From JBCBSP01 sp039819095 (GTDB lineage Bacteria; Pseudomonadota; Alphaproteobacteria; Caulobacterales; Maricaulaceae): DNA of 64,000 nt. The notes under the pieces were generated by a model, which was not told the origin of the DNA, did not search any database, and was given only the letters and a program-made list of their open reading frames with translations. The stretch covers positions 154,148-218,147 of the forward strand of contig JBCBSP010000006.1 in NCBI GenBank assembly GCA_039819095.1. Reading direction: 5' to 3'. The position numbers and the translations under genes were made by a program. Positions 28,263 to 37,010 of the stretch are shown here, in pieces (within the stretch, counting starts at the first letter, position 1; every line of letters starts with the position of its first letter).

Positions 28263-29732
28263 ATGCTCGCCGTTCTACTGACCGCTTTCCACCTCGCTTC
28301 CGCCCCGGCGGCCCCTGCTGATATCGGGCCGGATATCAGCGCTGAAGCCGCCCGCGCCGATCTCGCCCTGGCGCGCGAAGCACTCTCACGCATTCATCCC
28401 GGATATGATCGCTACACCTCCGCTGAGACGCTGGACGCGGCGTGGGCGCTCGCTGAGCATCGCGCCGACGGGGATGTTGACCGGCTCTATCTGGATCTAT
28501 CCCGGATCCTGGCGGAAATCCGCTGCGACCATACCAAGGCGGAACTTCCGCAGGCCGCAGCCGAGGCGCGCGAGACAGCGCCGGTCTATCTGCCCTTCCG
28601 CTTCCGCATTTTCGGCGCCGCGCCGGAAGACTGGCGGATGGTGGTGGACCATCCTGGACAGACGGGTCTTGTTCGCGGCGAAGAAATTCTCACCATCGAC
28701 GGGGACGCCGCTGGCGAACGCCTTCGCGCGGTCGCCGCATTCATGCCGGTTGACGGCTTCACCGACCATGTCAAACCGTTGGTGATCGCCGGTACGACGG
28801 AATTCCTGGGTTCCGGCTTCGATCATTTCGACCCGATGTTGAACGCGTTTACCCAAACCGTTGACCTGACCGTGCGCGGTCTGGATGGCGAGGTCCGGCA
28901 GGTTCGCGCACGCCGGATCGGTTACGAATCCTTCCGTGAGATCGGCGCCGACGGACGCCGGTTCCGGAACTTCTCCGACCCAGATATGAGCGGGGTGGAT
29001 TTTCCGGCGCCCGGCGTCGCGGTGATGCGGGTGGACACGTTTGTGAACTACCGTACGCCGGTTGAACCGGAAGAGGTATACGGTCCGCTCTTCGATGCCG
29101 TCGCGGAAGCCGGCGTAGAGACGTTGATCATCGATCTGCGTCGCAATGGCGGCGGGTCTGGAGACGCACAGTTCGGGCTGTTACGCCGCCTGCTCCTGGA
29201 GCCGGCTGAACCGGTGCGCGACGTGCGAGTGAGATCGATCGATCTGACCGGCCTTCGCGAACATATGAACACGTGGATCCCGCAGGCGCTGGACCCGCAG
29301 CCGGAATACTTCAATGCCCGGTCTGACGGCTGGTGGTCGGTGAAGCCCGCCTTCGGCGGCGCTCAAGGCGTTGTTGAGCCGCACCCGGAAGCCTTCCAGG
29401 GCGAGGTGATCCTTCTGACCAGCCGGGCGAACTCATCAGGATCGACAAGCTTCACTGCAGCCCTGCGCGAGACGGACCGAGCGACCCTCGTAGGCGAGCC
29501 AACCGGGGGCAGCCAGGAAGGCCCGACCGCTGGCGTCATCTATTTCCTCACCCTGCCCAACTCCGGCATCGTCGTGCGCGTGCCGTGGCAATTCACAGAG
29601 CAGGGCGTCACCGATCCGGTGTATGGGCGCGGTTTCGATCCTGACGTGCGTGCGCCGCTGACTTATGAGGCATGGATGGACGGTCAAGACCCGGCGCTTG
29701 AAGCGGCCATCGCCCTGGCGACGGAGCGCTAG
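28263..29732 (+). CDS. S41 family peptidase (tail-specific protease-like), secreted
   Basis: The 489-residue protein starts with a short signal peptide (about residues 1-18). A helical N-terminal region precedes a PDZ-like segment (V-R-G-E-E-I-L-T-I-D-G-D) near 140. The S41 catalytic core follows, with L-I-I-D-L-R-R-N-G-G-G near 288, L-T-S-R-A-N-S-S-G-S-T-S-F near 395 holding the presumed nucleophile Ser, and G-E-P-T-G-G-S near 415. The arrangement is closer to tricorn/IRBP-like S41 members than to CtpA, since the usual catalytic Lys is not obvious. It follows the membrane AraC regulator. Its TAG stop overlaps the stop of the convergent gene in CTAG (29729-29732). Confidence 0.86.
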   Translation: MLAVLLTAFHLASAPAAPADIGPDISAEAARADLALAREALSRIHPGYDRYTSAETLDAAWALAEHRADGDVDRLYLDLSRILAEIRCDHTKAELPQAAAEARETAPVYLPFRFRIFGAAPEDWRMVVDHPGQTGLVRGEEILTIDGDAAGERLRAVAAFMPVDGFTDHVKPLVIAGTTEFLGSGFDHFDPMLNAFTQTVDLTVRGLDGEVRQVRARRIGYESFREIGADGRRFRNFSDPDMSGVDFPAPGVAVMRVDTFVNYRTPVEPEEVYGPLFDAVAEAGVETLIIDLRRNGGGSGDAQFGLLRRLLLEPAEPVRDVRVRSIDLTGLREHMNTWIPQALDPQPEYFNARSDGWWSVKPAFGGAQGVVEPHPEAFQGEVILLTSRANSSGSTSFTAALRETDRATLVGEPTGGSQEGPTAGVIYFLTLPNSGIVVRVPWQFTEQGVTDPVYGRGFDPDVRAPLTYEAWMDGQDPALEAAIALATER

Positions 29733-30547
29733 CGCCCCGGCGCGAGCTGGGACAGGCGCCCGCCGATGCGGATGGGCTCGCAGCGCACGGCGAGCCCTGA
29801 TGCATCGTCGGTTTCCACATAGAGGCCGCAGGCGGTCGCCTCTCCGCTGGCCGGGGTGAAGCGTCCTGAACGCATATGCGTGGTGAAGCGCGCGATCGGC
29901 TCTTCCTTGTTCATGCCGATCACCGAGTCGTAATCACCACACATGCCGGCATCGGTCTGATAGGCGGTTCCGCCGGGCAGGATCTGGTGATCCGCCGTCG
30001 GCACATGGGTGTGCGTGCCCACGACAAGGCTGGCGCGCCCGTCCAGGAAATGGCCCATCGCGCCCTTCTCGCTTGTCGCCTCGCCATGCATGTCGATGAG
30101 GATGGCGTCCGCCGCCGCGCCAAGCGGGCAGGCGGAGAGCTGCGCCTCGACTGTGGCGAACGGATCGTCAAGCGGCTGCATGAAAAGCCGGAGCAGCACG
30201 TTGACCACAAGGATGCGGCGTCCGTCAGGAAGATCATAAAGCGAGGCGCCGCGTCCTGGCGCTGTGCCTTCGGGATAATTGACCGGGCGCAGCAGGCGCG
30301 GCTCGCGTTCGATATAGGTCAGAGCCTCGTTCTGGTCCCAGGCGTGATTGCCGAGCGTGAGCACGTCAGCCCCTGCATCGAACAGCTCATTGGCCGTGCG
30401 TTCGGTAATGCCGAACCCGCCCGCCGCGTTCTCCGCATTGACCACCACGAAATCAAGGCTGAGCTGATCACGCAGACCCGGCAGATGATCGACCACCGCC
30501 GCACGGCCCGACTTGCCAACAACATCTCCGAAAAAGGCGATACGCAT
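29729..30547 (-). CDS. YmdB-type metallophosphoesterase (TIGR00282 family)
   Basis: The 272-residue calcineurin-like phosphoesterase has metal ligands in M-R-I-A-F-F-G-D-V-V-G-K-S-G, N-A-E-N-A-A-G-G-F-G, T-L-G-N-H-A-W-D and the C-terminal G-T-H-T-H-V-P-T-A-D. The B. subtilis homologue YmdB is a 2',3'-cyclic-nucleotide phosphodiesterase affecting biofilm fate. The ATG at 30547 is preceded by AAGGAGC and matches family N-termini. An 18-residue longer frame is less likely. In alphaproteobacteria this family is often near the fau/zapA region, which lies 4-5 kb away here. Confidence 0.93.
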   Translation of the reverse strand: MRIAFFGDVVGKSGRAAVVDHLPGLRDQLSLDFVVVNAENAAGGFGITERTANELFDAGADVLTLGNHAWDQNEALTYIEREPRLLRPVNYPEGTAPGRGASLYDLPDGRRILVVNVLLRLFMQPLDDPFATVEAQLSACPLGAAADAILIDMHGEATSEKGAMGHFLDGRASLVVGTHTHVPTADHQILPGGTAYQTDAGMCGDYDSVIGMNKEEPIARFTTHMRSGRFTPASGEATACGLYVETDDASGLAVRCEPIRIGGRLSQLAPGR

Positions 30548-30617
30548 CGGGCGCTCCTTGAAAGACCCGCGGATATAGCCGTGCGCCGGCGAGCTTGCCA
30601 ATCCGCAGCGCGGAGCT

Positions 30618-31238
30618 TCAGCCCGTCAGAGCATCAAAGGGCAATTGGAAGGTGGCTGCGCCGAATTCCTCATGCAGGCGCTGAAAGGTCGGCGCATCGA
30701 CGCGCTGGATATCGCAGACGCACCAGATCTCTCCATCGCTGGTGAAGTGCGGCGTATCCATAGTGCGTATGTGCACCGGGCCATCGGGGCCCTCCAAAAC
30801 ATTCAGGGAAATCGTCATGGCCAGCTCGCCCCGAAAAATGCCCGCCGCCTCCCATCGTTCGGTCACCACATCAACAGCGGGACCGAAAAGCCCGTAAATC
30901 GGGCGACCGCGCAGATCGGCTGGCGCCAGCCCGGCCTCGCTCAAGGCCGGCTGATTGATTTCCAGGAACACTGCGCCCGGCCCAACCAGCGAGCTTGGCC
31001 AGAACGCGTTGCGCACGCGGGCGCGAACCACCGCGTCCTGGCGACCGGAGTCGCTCTGACGCTGCAAGTCCAGAAGACGCCGGCGCAGGGAGGGCCGAGG
31101 CTCATCAAGGCCGCGCTCCCAGCGCGAAACGGCCGTCTGATCGACCCCGAGCCGATCTGCGAGCGTTTGCTGACTCAGCCCTTGTCGCTGGCGCAGGGCG
31201 CGCACCAGGCGCGGCCATTGAGAACTTGCAAAGCTCAT
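30618..31238 (-). CDS. XRE-family regulator with a C-terminal PAS-like sensory domain
   Basis: The 206-residue protein has an N-terminal helix-turn-helix (about residues 8-60; R-Q-G-L-S-Q-Q-T-L-A-D-R-L-G-V-D-Q-T-A-V-S-R-W-E). The C-terminal half (about 75-200) resembles a PAS fold, with F-L-E-I-N-Q-P-A-L near 90 and a beta-rich end. It is divergent from a TonB-dependent receptor, and 147 bases separate the two starts, so it probably controls that receptor and itself. The ligand is unknown. Confidence 0.8.
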   Translation of the reverse strand: MSFASSQWPRLVRALRQRQGLSQQTLADRLGVDQTAVSRWERGLDEPRPSLRRRLLDLQRQSDSGRQDAVVRARVRNAFWPSSLVGPGAVFLEINQPALSEAGLAPADLRGRPIYGLFGPAVDVVTERWEAAGIFRGELAMTISLNVLEGPDGPVHIRTMDTPHFTSDGEIWCVCDIQRVDAPTFQRLHEEFGAATFQLPFDALTG

Positions 31239-31385
31239 TAAACCTATCCGCGCACTCGCCGCACGATCAGCGCTCGGAGTTAGGCGTTTTCAGGAGCGAG
31301 CGTCAAATCAGTTTGTTCAAAGCGTCCAAGAACCATCAAGCATGACCGCTACACTTGAAAAATCCTGACCACATGGAGGGGTCCC

Positions 31386-33389
31386 ATGGTCTACAGATTT
31401 TTTGCTCAGTGCAGCGCACTTGCGCTCCTCGTCTCCGGCGCCGCAGCGCAGGACAACGCTCAGCTTGCCGAGGAAACCACGCAGGCTGGCTCGGAGCCGA
31501 CCGCGACGACGGATGTGATAACGGTTTTCAGCCGCGTGCCGCAAACGCTCGACCAGGTCGGATCCGCGACGAGCATCGTGTCCGGGGCCACGATCGAGCT
31601 GCAGGGCATTCAGGTGCTTGATGAAGCGCTGGAGCGCACGCCGGGCGTTTCGATCACCCGATCGGGCGGGTTCGGTCAGAACACGCAGGTGCGCATGCGC
31701 GGTTTCACCACCAAGCACACCTTGACCATTATCGATGGCGTGAAGATCACCAATCCGGCGGAGTTCGACAATCAGTTCGGCATTGAGCACGTCATGCTCG
31801 ACAATATCGAGCAGATCGAGGTTCTGCGCGGTCCGCAATCAGGCATTTACGGGGCCGACGCGGTCGCTGGCGTCATCAGCATCGTGACCGCGCGCGGCGC
31901 AGGCGACCCGGATTTGCGCCTGTCGGCGATGGCGGCCTCTAACGACACCTACGAACTCTCCGTAGGGTCCCAAGGCGCCGTTGCAAACGGACGCCTGGGA
32001 TACTCGGCAAGCTTGAGCTGGTTCGACACGGGCGGCATTTCACTGGCGAGCCGGGCGCCGGGCAATGTCGAGGACGACGGCTATGAGAATATCAGCTTCA
32101 TCGGGAATATCGACTACGACATCACCGGTCTTCTGAGTTTGCGAGCCGGCGCGCGCTATTCGGACAGCAATAACGATACCGACACCAACTTCACCCAGAC
32201 CACTGACCCCAACGCGCCTTTCTTCCGGCCAGACCTTCCCTCCTTCCTGTTTCAGGACAGCGACGGCTCCATCGAAAGCCGGCAGGGCGTCTACTATGCC
32301 GGCCTGAATTATGACGGCGCGCGCGTGTCTCATGACGCGCAGATTTCCTACACCAATCTGGAAACCGAAAGCGACGAACCCGGCGGCGCTTTCGCCAGCG
32401 AGGGCGAAGGCTTTGAACTGCAGTATTACGCCACGATTGATATCGGCGATTTCGGGTTTCTTGGACCGGACAGCTTTCTGGTTGCCGGCGCAGACCACCG
32501 CCAGGACAACGCCTTTTTCGATCAAACACGCGGGTTCGAGTTCGCTGCGATCGACGAAAGCCTCGACAATACCGGCGTGTTCCTGACCGCAAACCTTGAA
32601 CTCGCCGAGGGGCTTTTCCTGTCGCTGTCCGGTCGCATCGACGACAATGAACGCTTCGGCGATGTTTCCACCGGCCGCGCCGCAATCGCGTACACGCTCC
32701 CGTCCCGCATCACCGGTGCTTCCGACATCAAGCTGCGCGCTTCTTACGGCACGGGTCGCGAGGCGCCGGGTCTGCGTCAGCTGCTCGGCCGCTCGCTCAC
32801 TTTCGAGGGCAATCCGAACCTGCAGCCGGAAGAAACCTGGATGTACGACGCCGGTATTGATGCAAGCTTCCTCAACGACCGTGTGACGGTGAGCCTGACC
32901 GGCTATGTCGGGGAAGCCGATGACGGCATTTTCAACGTATTCGATCCGGTGGCGCAGGTCAGCCGACCGCAGAATATCAGCTCGGTGGTTGAGATGTCCG
33001 GGATCGAGCTTGAGAGCCTTATCCGCTTCACCTCCGCGATTGATCTGAGCCTCGCCTATACGAATGCAAGCTCAGAGATCGCCGCCAGCGGCCAGCAACT
33101 CTTTGGCCGCCCGGAAAACGAGTTCAGCTTCGCGCTGACCGCCCGCGCGACCGACAAGCTGACCGTGGTCCTTGACGGGTATGCGCGCTCGGAATTCTTC
33201 AGCGATTATCCCAGCACGTTCGAGTTGGACGGCTATCAGCTGCTGAACGCCAACGCCGCTTACGACCTCAACGATCAGGTGACATTGCGCGCCGGGGTGA
33301 AGAATATCTTTGACGAGGACTATGAAGAAAAGCTGGGCGATAGCGCTTTCGGGCGCACGTTCGAAGCTCGCATAACCGTACGTTTCTAA
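31386..33389 (+). CDS. TonB-dependent outer-membrane receptor (BtuB-like)
   Basis: The 667-residue outer-membrane barrel has a signal peptide (about 1-21, ending G-A-A-A-Q) and a TonB box near D-V-I-T-V-F-S (about residue 43). The plug domain runs through about residue 160 (P-G-V-S-I-T-R-S-G-G, V-R-M-R-G-F, V-L-R-G-P-Q-S), and the 22-strand barrel ends in the expected aromatic R-I-T-V-R-F. Overall it is BtuB/CirA-like, but the substrate is not evident. GGAGGGG lies just before the ATG, indicating strong translation. It is followed 14 bases later by a periplasmic glycerophosphodiesterase, hinting at phosphodiester or phosphate scavenging. No clear Pho box or riboswitch was seen upstream. Confidence 0.92.
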   Translation: MVYRFFAQCSALALLVSGAAAQDNAQLAEETTQAGSEPTATTDVITVFSRVPQTLDQVGSATSIVSGATIELQGIQVLDEALERTPGVSITRSGGFGQNTQVRMRGFTTKHTLTIIDGVKITNPAEFDNQFGIEHVMLDNIEQIEVLRGPQSGIYGADAVAGVISIVTARGAGDPDLRLSAMAASNDTYELSVGSQGAVANGRLGYSASLSWFDTGGISLASRAPGNVEDDGYENISFIGNIDYDITGLLSLRAGARYSDSNNDTDTNFTQTTDPNAPFFRPDLPSFLFQDSDGSIESRQGVYYAGLNYDGARVSHDAQISYTNLETESDEPGGAFASEGEGFELQYYATIDIGDFGFLGPDSFLVAGADHRQDNAFFDQTRGFEFAAIDESLDNTGVFLTANLELAEGLFLSLSGRIDDNERFGDVSTGRAAIAYTLPSRITGASDIKLRASYGTGREAPGLRQLLGRSLTFEGNPNLQPEETWMYDAGIDASFLNDRVTVSLTGYVGEADDGIFNVFDPVAQVSRPQNISSVVEMSGIELESLIRFTSAIDLSLAYTNASSEIAASGQQLFGRPENEFSFALTARATDKLTVVLDGYARSEFFSDYPSTFELDGYQLLNANAAYDLNDQVTLRAGVKNIFDEDYEEKLGDSAFGRTFEARITVRF

Positions 33390-33403
33390 GAATGGAGGCG
33401 GTT

Positions 33404-34351
33404 ATGATCGCTCGCATTTCGGCCCTCGGCCTCGTCCTGTTCGCCGCGCCTGCGCTCGCCGATCCGCTCACGCGTGACTTACCCGAGCCGCCAGTCCGTT
33501 TCGACGCATCTTCGACGGTAAACGATCATTTGCGCTGTCTCGACGATGCAGACGTGACGCTCGTCAGCGGCCATCGCGGCGGACCGGAGCCCGGCTTTCC
33601 GGAGAACGCGATCGAGACTTTCGCCAACACGCTCTCGCAAGGCCCTTACCTGCTTGAGGTGGATGTACGCCAGACCGCCGACGGGGTTTATGTCCTCATC
33701 CACGACAACACGCTTGAGCGCACCACGACCGGCGAAGGCCGGGTTGATGAGACGAGCTGGGCGGAGCTGAAGACCTACCGCCTCGTCGATAACGACGGCG
33801 TTCAGACCGAGTTCCGAACACCCAGCGTCACAGAGGCTCTGGCCTGGGCGGAGGGCCGCGCCTTCTTGCAGCTCGACGTCAAGCAGGGTGTCGACATCGC
33901 CGAGTTCGCTCGCTTCGTCGCCGCTTCCGGGGCGGCTGACACCGCCGCTGTCATCGCCTATTCGGTCGAGGACGCTTTGGCCGCGGCGCGGGCGCATCCG
34001 CGCATTTCGGTTTCTGTTGAGGTGACCGACACGGCAACGCTCGACGCTCTGATCGATGGAGGATTGTCGCCAGAGCGCATGATGGCCTGGACCGGCGTCT
34101 CCCCCGAGCCCAAGCCTGAGTTATGGGCGATGCTCGAGGCGCGGGGCGTCGTCGCTGCCTTCGGCGCGCTCTGGTACATGGATGGCGAGGTGCGGGAGAC
34201 CGGCGACGTCTCCATCTATGCCGAGCTTGCGACAATGGGCGTTGATGTCCTGTCGAGCGATCTGCACCGCCTGGCCTTTGACGCCATAAACGCCGAGCGG
34301 GACGCTAGCCCGGCCGTGGCGGCCTGCACCGCTCGCTACGCTGAGCGCTAG
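33404..34351 (+). CDS. Periplasmic glycerophosphodiester phosphodiesterase
   Basis: The 315-residue GDPD-family enzyme hydrolyses glycerophosphodiesters to glycerol 3-phosphate and an alcohol. A signal peptide (residues 1-20, ending A-L-A-D) precedes the TIM barrel. Motifs are G-H-R-G-G (first catalytic His) with P-E-N-A-I-E-T-F, then E-V-D-V-R-Q-T-A-D-G-V-Y-V-L-I-H-D-N-T-L-E-R-T-T (acid/base and metal residues). The ATG at 33404 has GGAGG 5-6 bases upstream; an ATG four codons earlier is possible. It is coupled to the TonB receptor gene. Confidence 0.92.
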   Translation: MIARISALGLVLFAAPALADPLTRDLPEPPVRFDASSTVNDHLRCLDDADVTLVSGHRGGPEPGFPENAIETFANTLSQGPYLLEVDVRQTADGVYVLIHDNTLERTTTGEGRVDETSWAELKTYRLVDNDGVQTEFRTPSVTEALAWAEGRAFLQLDVKQGVDIAEFARFVAASGAADTAAVIAYSVEDALAAARAHPRISVSVEVTDTATLDALIDGGLSPERMMAWTGVSPEPKPELWAMLEARGVVAAFGALWYMDGEVRETGDVSIYAELATMGVDVLSSDLHRLAFDAINAERDASPAVAACTARYAER

Positions 34352-34360
34352 ACAGCCTCT

Positions 34361-34930
34361 TCAAAACACAATGACGCCGCGCTCAGTGACGACGGCGTCA
34401 AGCGCCACATCGTGTGCGCCAGCGGGAATGCGGCGCACCTCCTGGGCGGCGTAGGCCAGACCGACAGCTGTGACCGGCCCGTTCGCGCTCAGCGCCGCCA
34501 GCGTGCGGTCGTAATACCCAGCGCCGTAGCCGAGCCGGCCGCCTGAAGCGTCGAACGCGACCAGCGGGACCAGAACGAGGCTCGGCGTCAGCACGCTCGC
34601 TTCGGATCTGGCCTCTTCAACACCGAAAGCGCCGCGCACCAGCTCATCACCGGGCGACCAGGCGCGAAACTGCAGCGGCGCATCCGGGCCGGTAACCGCC
34701 GGCAGGCACAGGCGCGCCTGTTCCAGCGCGAAGGTCTCCATCAGCGCGGACGGGTCGAGCTCGCTACCGATCGCGCGATAGCCGGCGACCACCGTGTTGA
34801 TGGCCGGCCAAAGCGCGTCAGGGAAGGTTTCAACCAGCGTCTTGAAGGCATCGGGGCTTTGCGCCGCGGCTTGGTCTCGCGCCTTCAACGCGGCCCGACG
34901 CAGGCGCGATTTGCGCCAGCGCGTCAGCAT
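34361..34930 (-). CDS. fau: 5-formyltetrahydrofolate cyclo-ligase
   Basis: Converts 5-formyl-THF to 5,10-methenyl-THF with ATP. The 189-residue protein has the N-terminal basic R-K-x-x-L-R-R motif region and the C-terminal phosphate-binding G-Y-G-A-G-Y-Y-D-R-T-L signature. It is downstream of zapA and a 6S RNA on the same strand, the classic zapA-ssrS-fau order in proteobacteria, where 6S RNA and fau are co-transcribed. It converges on the GDPD gene with a 9-base gap. Confidence 0.94.
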   Translation of the reverse strand: MLTRWRKSRLRRAALKARDQAAAQSPDAFKTLVETFPDALWPAINTVVAGYRAIGSELDPSALMETFALEQARLCLPAVTGPDAPLQFRAWSPGDELVRGAFGVEEARSEASVLTPSLVLVPLVAFDASGGRLGYGAGYYDRTLAALSANGPVTAVGLAYAAQEVRRIPAGAHDVALDAVVTERGVIVF

Positions 34931-34944
34931 GTCGAGCGGGTGGA

Positions 34945-35113
34945 AGCGGCGGCCCCGAATGCGCCGTCGACGTTATGCAATCCCTGCTGACCTGGATAAC
35001 CAGGTGGGCGCCGCTTGCCCGAGGCCACGGCCAGGGGCAGAGGCAGCTCCCTCACAGAGAGATAAGGTCGCCGGGATGGAAACGTCTGACGCACGCTCCA
35101 GAAACCGCCTCCC
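34945..35113 (-). ncRNA. ssrS: 6S RNA
   Basis: The 211-base gap between zapA and fau folds on the minus strand into a long interrupted rod. Starting from the outside, 35105-35109 pairs with 34948-34952; T-G-C-G-T-C and G-A-C-G-T-T segments pair with A-A-C-G-T-C and G-C-G-C-A on the 3' side; A-T-C-C-C and G-A-C-C pair with G-G-T-C and G-G-G-A-T. A bubble follows with the C-C-T-T-A-T-C-T-C-T-C strand opposite, then a terminal arm closed by GCTGC/GCGGC and TGCCC/GGGCA with a small GC tip. About 165 nt, a central bubble and zapA/fau flanks are hallmarks of 6S RNA, which mimics open promoters and sequesters sigma-70 RNA polymerase. Ends are approximate. Confidence 0.7.
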
Positions 35114-35141
35114 TTGACTGTGGGGCCAGGACGCGCCGCGC

Positions 35142-35513
35142 TCAAGCGTCTTCTCCATCCGCAGCAGCGGCGGTCGCCAGCACTTCAAGGCGCTCGGCGG
35201 CCTGCGCGATGAGTTCGGCGGCCTTGGCTCGATCCGCCCGGCGACGCGCATCGGCCTGCGAGGTCAGGCCTTTCTGGTCGGTGAATTGCTCACGCAGGCT
35301 CTTCAGCTCTCCGCGCGCTTCCTCCAACTCATCAGAGATGATCAGCGACGCCATCAGCAAAAGACGCAGATCGCCGATCTGACCCACCTGCTCGGACAGT
35401 TCGCGCACATGGGTGTCGATCTTCGCCGACAGCTCGCGCAGATAAGCCTGCTGACCTTCCTCGCACCCGATGGTGAAAGCGCGCCCGTTCAGCGAAATCG
35501 TGACCTTCGCCAT
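35142..35513 (-). CDS. zapA: Cell division protein ZapA
   Basis: The 123-residue protein promotes FtsZ protofilament bundling. It begins with the V-T-I-S-L-N-G-R-A-F-T-I-G-C fold, followed by D-L-R-L-L-L-M-A-S-L-I-I-S-D-E-L and a coiled coil. The C-terminus is Ala-rich. Its ATG shares a base with the stop of the upstream DUF4164-like gene (TGATG), and the 6S RNA follows. Confidence 0.93.
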   Translation of the reverse strand: MAKVTISLNGRAFTIGCEEGQQAYLRELSAKIDTHVRELSEQVGQIGDLRLLLMASLIISDELEEARGELKSLREQFTDQKGLTSQADARRRADRAKAAELIAQAAERLEVLATAAAADGEDA

Positions 35514-35953
35514 CAGCGCGTTCCGTCCGGCTCGTCAGCGGGCTCGCCCTCGACCTCATCGCCGTCTTCCCAGTCGAAGAGCGAATAGCGGCCCTGCCCA
35601 TCCGATGATCCCGCTTCAACCTCCGTAGAAGCGTCACGGGCTGCAGGCTGCGATCCGGCGTCGACGGCGCTTTGCAAACGCAAAGCACGGATGGCTTCAC
35701 CCAGCGCTTGCGACGCTTCGGCGGCCGCCTCACGCAGCTCGGTCTCCCGGGCGCGGGATGCATCCAGCGCTTCGGCCAGCCGGGCGCGATCTTCGTCATG
35801 ACCGGCGGCGTCCACCACGCCGGAGCGGGCTTCATTCAGCCGGTTCGATAGCATGCGCATCCGAGCCTCGACCGCACCCAGGGCGAGATCAAGCCGCTCT
35901 GCTGCTGCGTCCAGCGGATCGTCGGCGGAAGGGGATTCGGGAGCAGAAACCAT
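35513..35953 (-). CDS. DUF4164-like coiled-coil protein upstream of zapA
   Basis: A 146-residue, acidic, Ala-rich coiled-coil protein (about residues 15-95) with an acidic, disordered C-terminus (S-L-F-D-W-E-D-G-D-E). A small coiled-coil protein overlapping zapA is a regular alphaproteobacterial feature, often annotated DUF4164. It may be a ZapB-like partner in Z-ring organisation, but that is inference. The ATG at 35953 is preferred over a 12-residue longer frame; the ribosome site is weak. Confidence 0.72.
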   Translation of the reverse strand: MVSAPESPSADDPLDAAAERLDLALGAVEARMRMLSNRLNEARSGVVDAAGHDEDRARLAEALDASRARETELREAAAEASQALGEAIRALRLQSAVDAGSQPAARDASTEVEAGSSDGQGRYSLFDWEDGDEVEGEPADEPDGTR

Positions 35954-36011
35954 ACCAATCAGAATCAAGGCGTACGGCCCGTGTTTCAAGGGGCGAAGTT
36001 GAAGTCATGCT

Positions 36012-37007
36012 TTAAGAAGCTTCAACACGGCGAATATGCGGCGCCCGACTGAGCAATCGGAGCGGATTCCACGCCATCGACCGCGCCATAGACCAGGCAG
36101 AAACCGTCCGGCCGTGCTGCACGCGCCGGCGCTTGTCCATCAGAGGGCCCCAACCGGCCAGCGCATCGCCGAGCGCCTTGCCAAACAAGGTGAATTGACG
36201 ATGACGCGCCGCCGACAGCCAGAGGGCGCCGGTGATGGCGATATGCGCCGGCAGGCTCGCCCACAAGAGCCAGCCGGGTGTGTTCTTCAGGAAGGTCCAC
36301 AGCCGGTTGCGCGCGCCGTGATAGGTCGCAAACTCTGATCGCCGCGCGGACGAGGCATAGCCCATATGATCGACGATTGCTGAGGATGCCTGGATGACGG
36401 AATGCCCGGCGAGGCGGGCGCGATAGCCGAAATCGACATCCTCCACATAGCAGAAATAGTCTTCGTCAAACCCGCCAAGCGCCTCAAACGCGTCTCGGCG
36501 CACCATCATGGCCGCTCCGCAGGGCGCGAAGGTCTCGCCTTCTACCGGCGGCTCGATAGCGAGCCCGTATCCGCCGCGATAGGGCACGCCGAAGCCGTGA
36601 TAGACATCACCGGCGCCGTCGAGCACGCCCGGCATGTCGGCGGCGCGCTGGGTGGAGCCGAACAGGGTCGCCTGCGGGTGACGCGCGCTGGCGGCCATAA
36701 GCTCCGCCAGCCAGTCCGGTTCGGGAAAGGCGTCCGGATTGAGCAGGACCAGCCATTGCGCGGCGGCTCGGCCCGCCAGCCGGTTATTGCCAGCTGCAAA
36801 ACCGAGATTGTCCTCGCTGACGATGAGCTGCGCCCCGTCGGGCAGATCCGCCTCGCTGACCCGTTCTCCATCCGGCGAGCCGTTTTCCAGGACCAGAATC
36901 TCAGCCGGTTTGACGCTCAGGCCGTTCACCGCCTCGCGAAGACGTTCCATCGTCGCCCGGCTCTTATAGGCGACGATCAGAAGCGCGGCGTCTGCGGTCT
37001 GGTTCAC
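36012..37007 (-). CDS. Glycosyltransferase family 2 (RfbF/rhamnosyltransferase-like)
   Basis: The 331-residue GT-A enzyme has L-I-V-A-Y-K-S near the start, L-E-N-G-S-P-D-G, D-N-L-G-F-A-A-G-N-N, a donor-binding L-N-P-D-A region near residue 90, and E-D-V-D-F-G-Y-R near 190. Two hydrophobic stretches follow 230, suggesting membrane association. It transfers a sugar to a growing surface glycan; donor and acceptor are unknown. It is 3 bases downstream of a sugar aminotransferase gene and marks the start of the glycan/T2SS region next to the zapA block. Confidence 0.9.
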   Translation of the reverse strand: MNQTADAALLIVAYKSRATMERLREAVNGLSVKPAEILVLENGSPDGERVSEADLPDGAQLIVSEDNLGFAAGNNRLAGRAAAQWLVLLNPDAFPEPDWLAELMAASARHPQATLFGSTQRAADMPGVLDGAGDVYHGFGVPYRGGYGLAIEPPVEGETFAPCGAAMMVRRDAFEALGGFDEDYFCYVEDVDFGYRARLAGHSVIQASSAIVDHMGYASSARRSEFATYHGARNRLWTFLKNTPGWLLWASLPAHIAITGALWLSAARHRQFTLFGKALGDALAGWGPLMDKRRRVQHGRTVSAWSMARSMAWNPLRLLSRAPHIRRVEAS

Positions 37008-37010
37008 GCG

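Noticed and set aside
28317..28340. Inverted repeat with 9-base arms near the start of the S41 peptidase
   Set aside because: It lies within the coding sequence of the signal-peptide end, has no T-tract and is most simply explained by codon use. A regulatory role cannot be supported.
31239..31385. Possible cobalamin riboswitch upstream of the BtuB-like receptor
   Set aside because: The 147-base gap is too short for a full cobalamin riboswitch and shows none of its conserved boxes.
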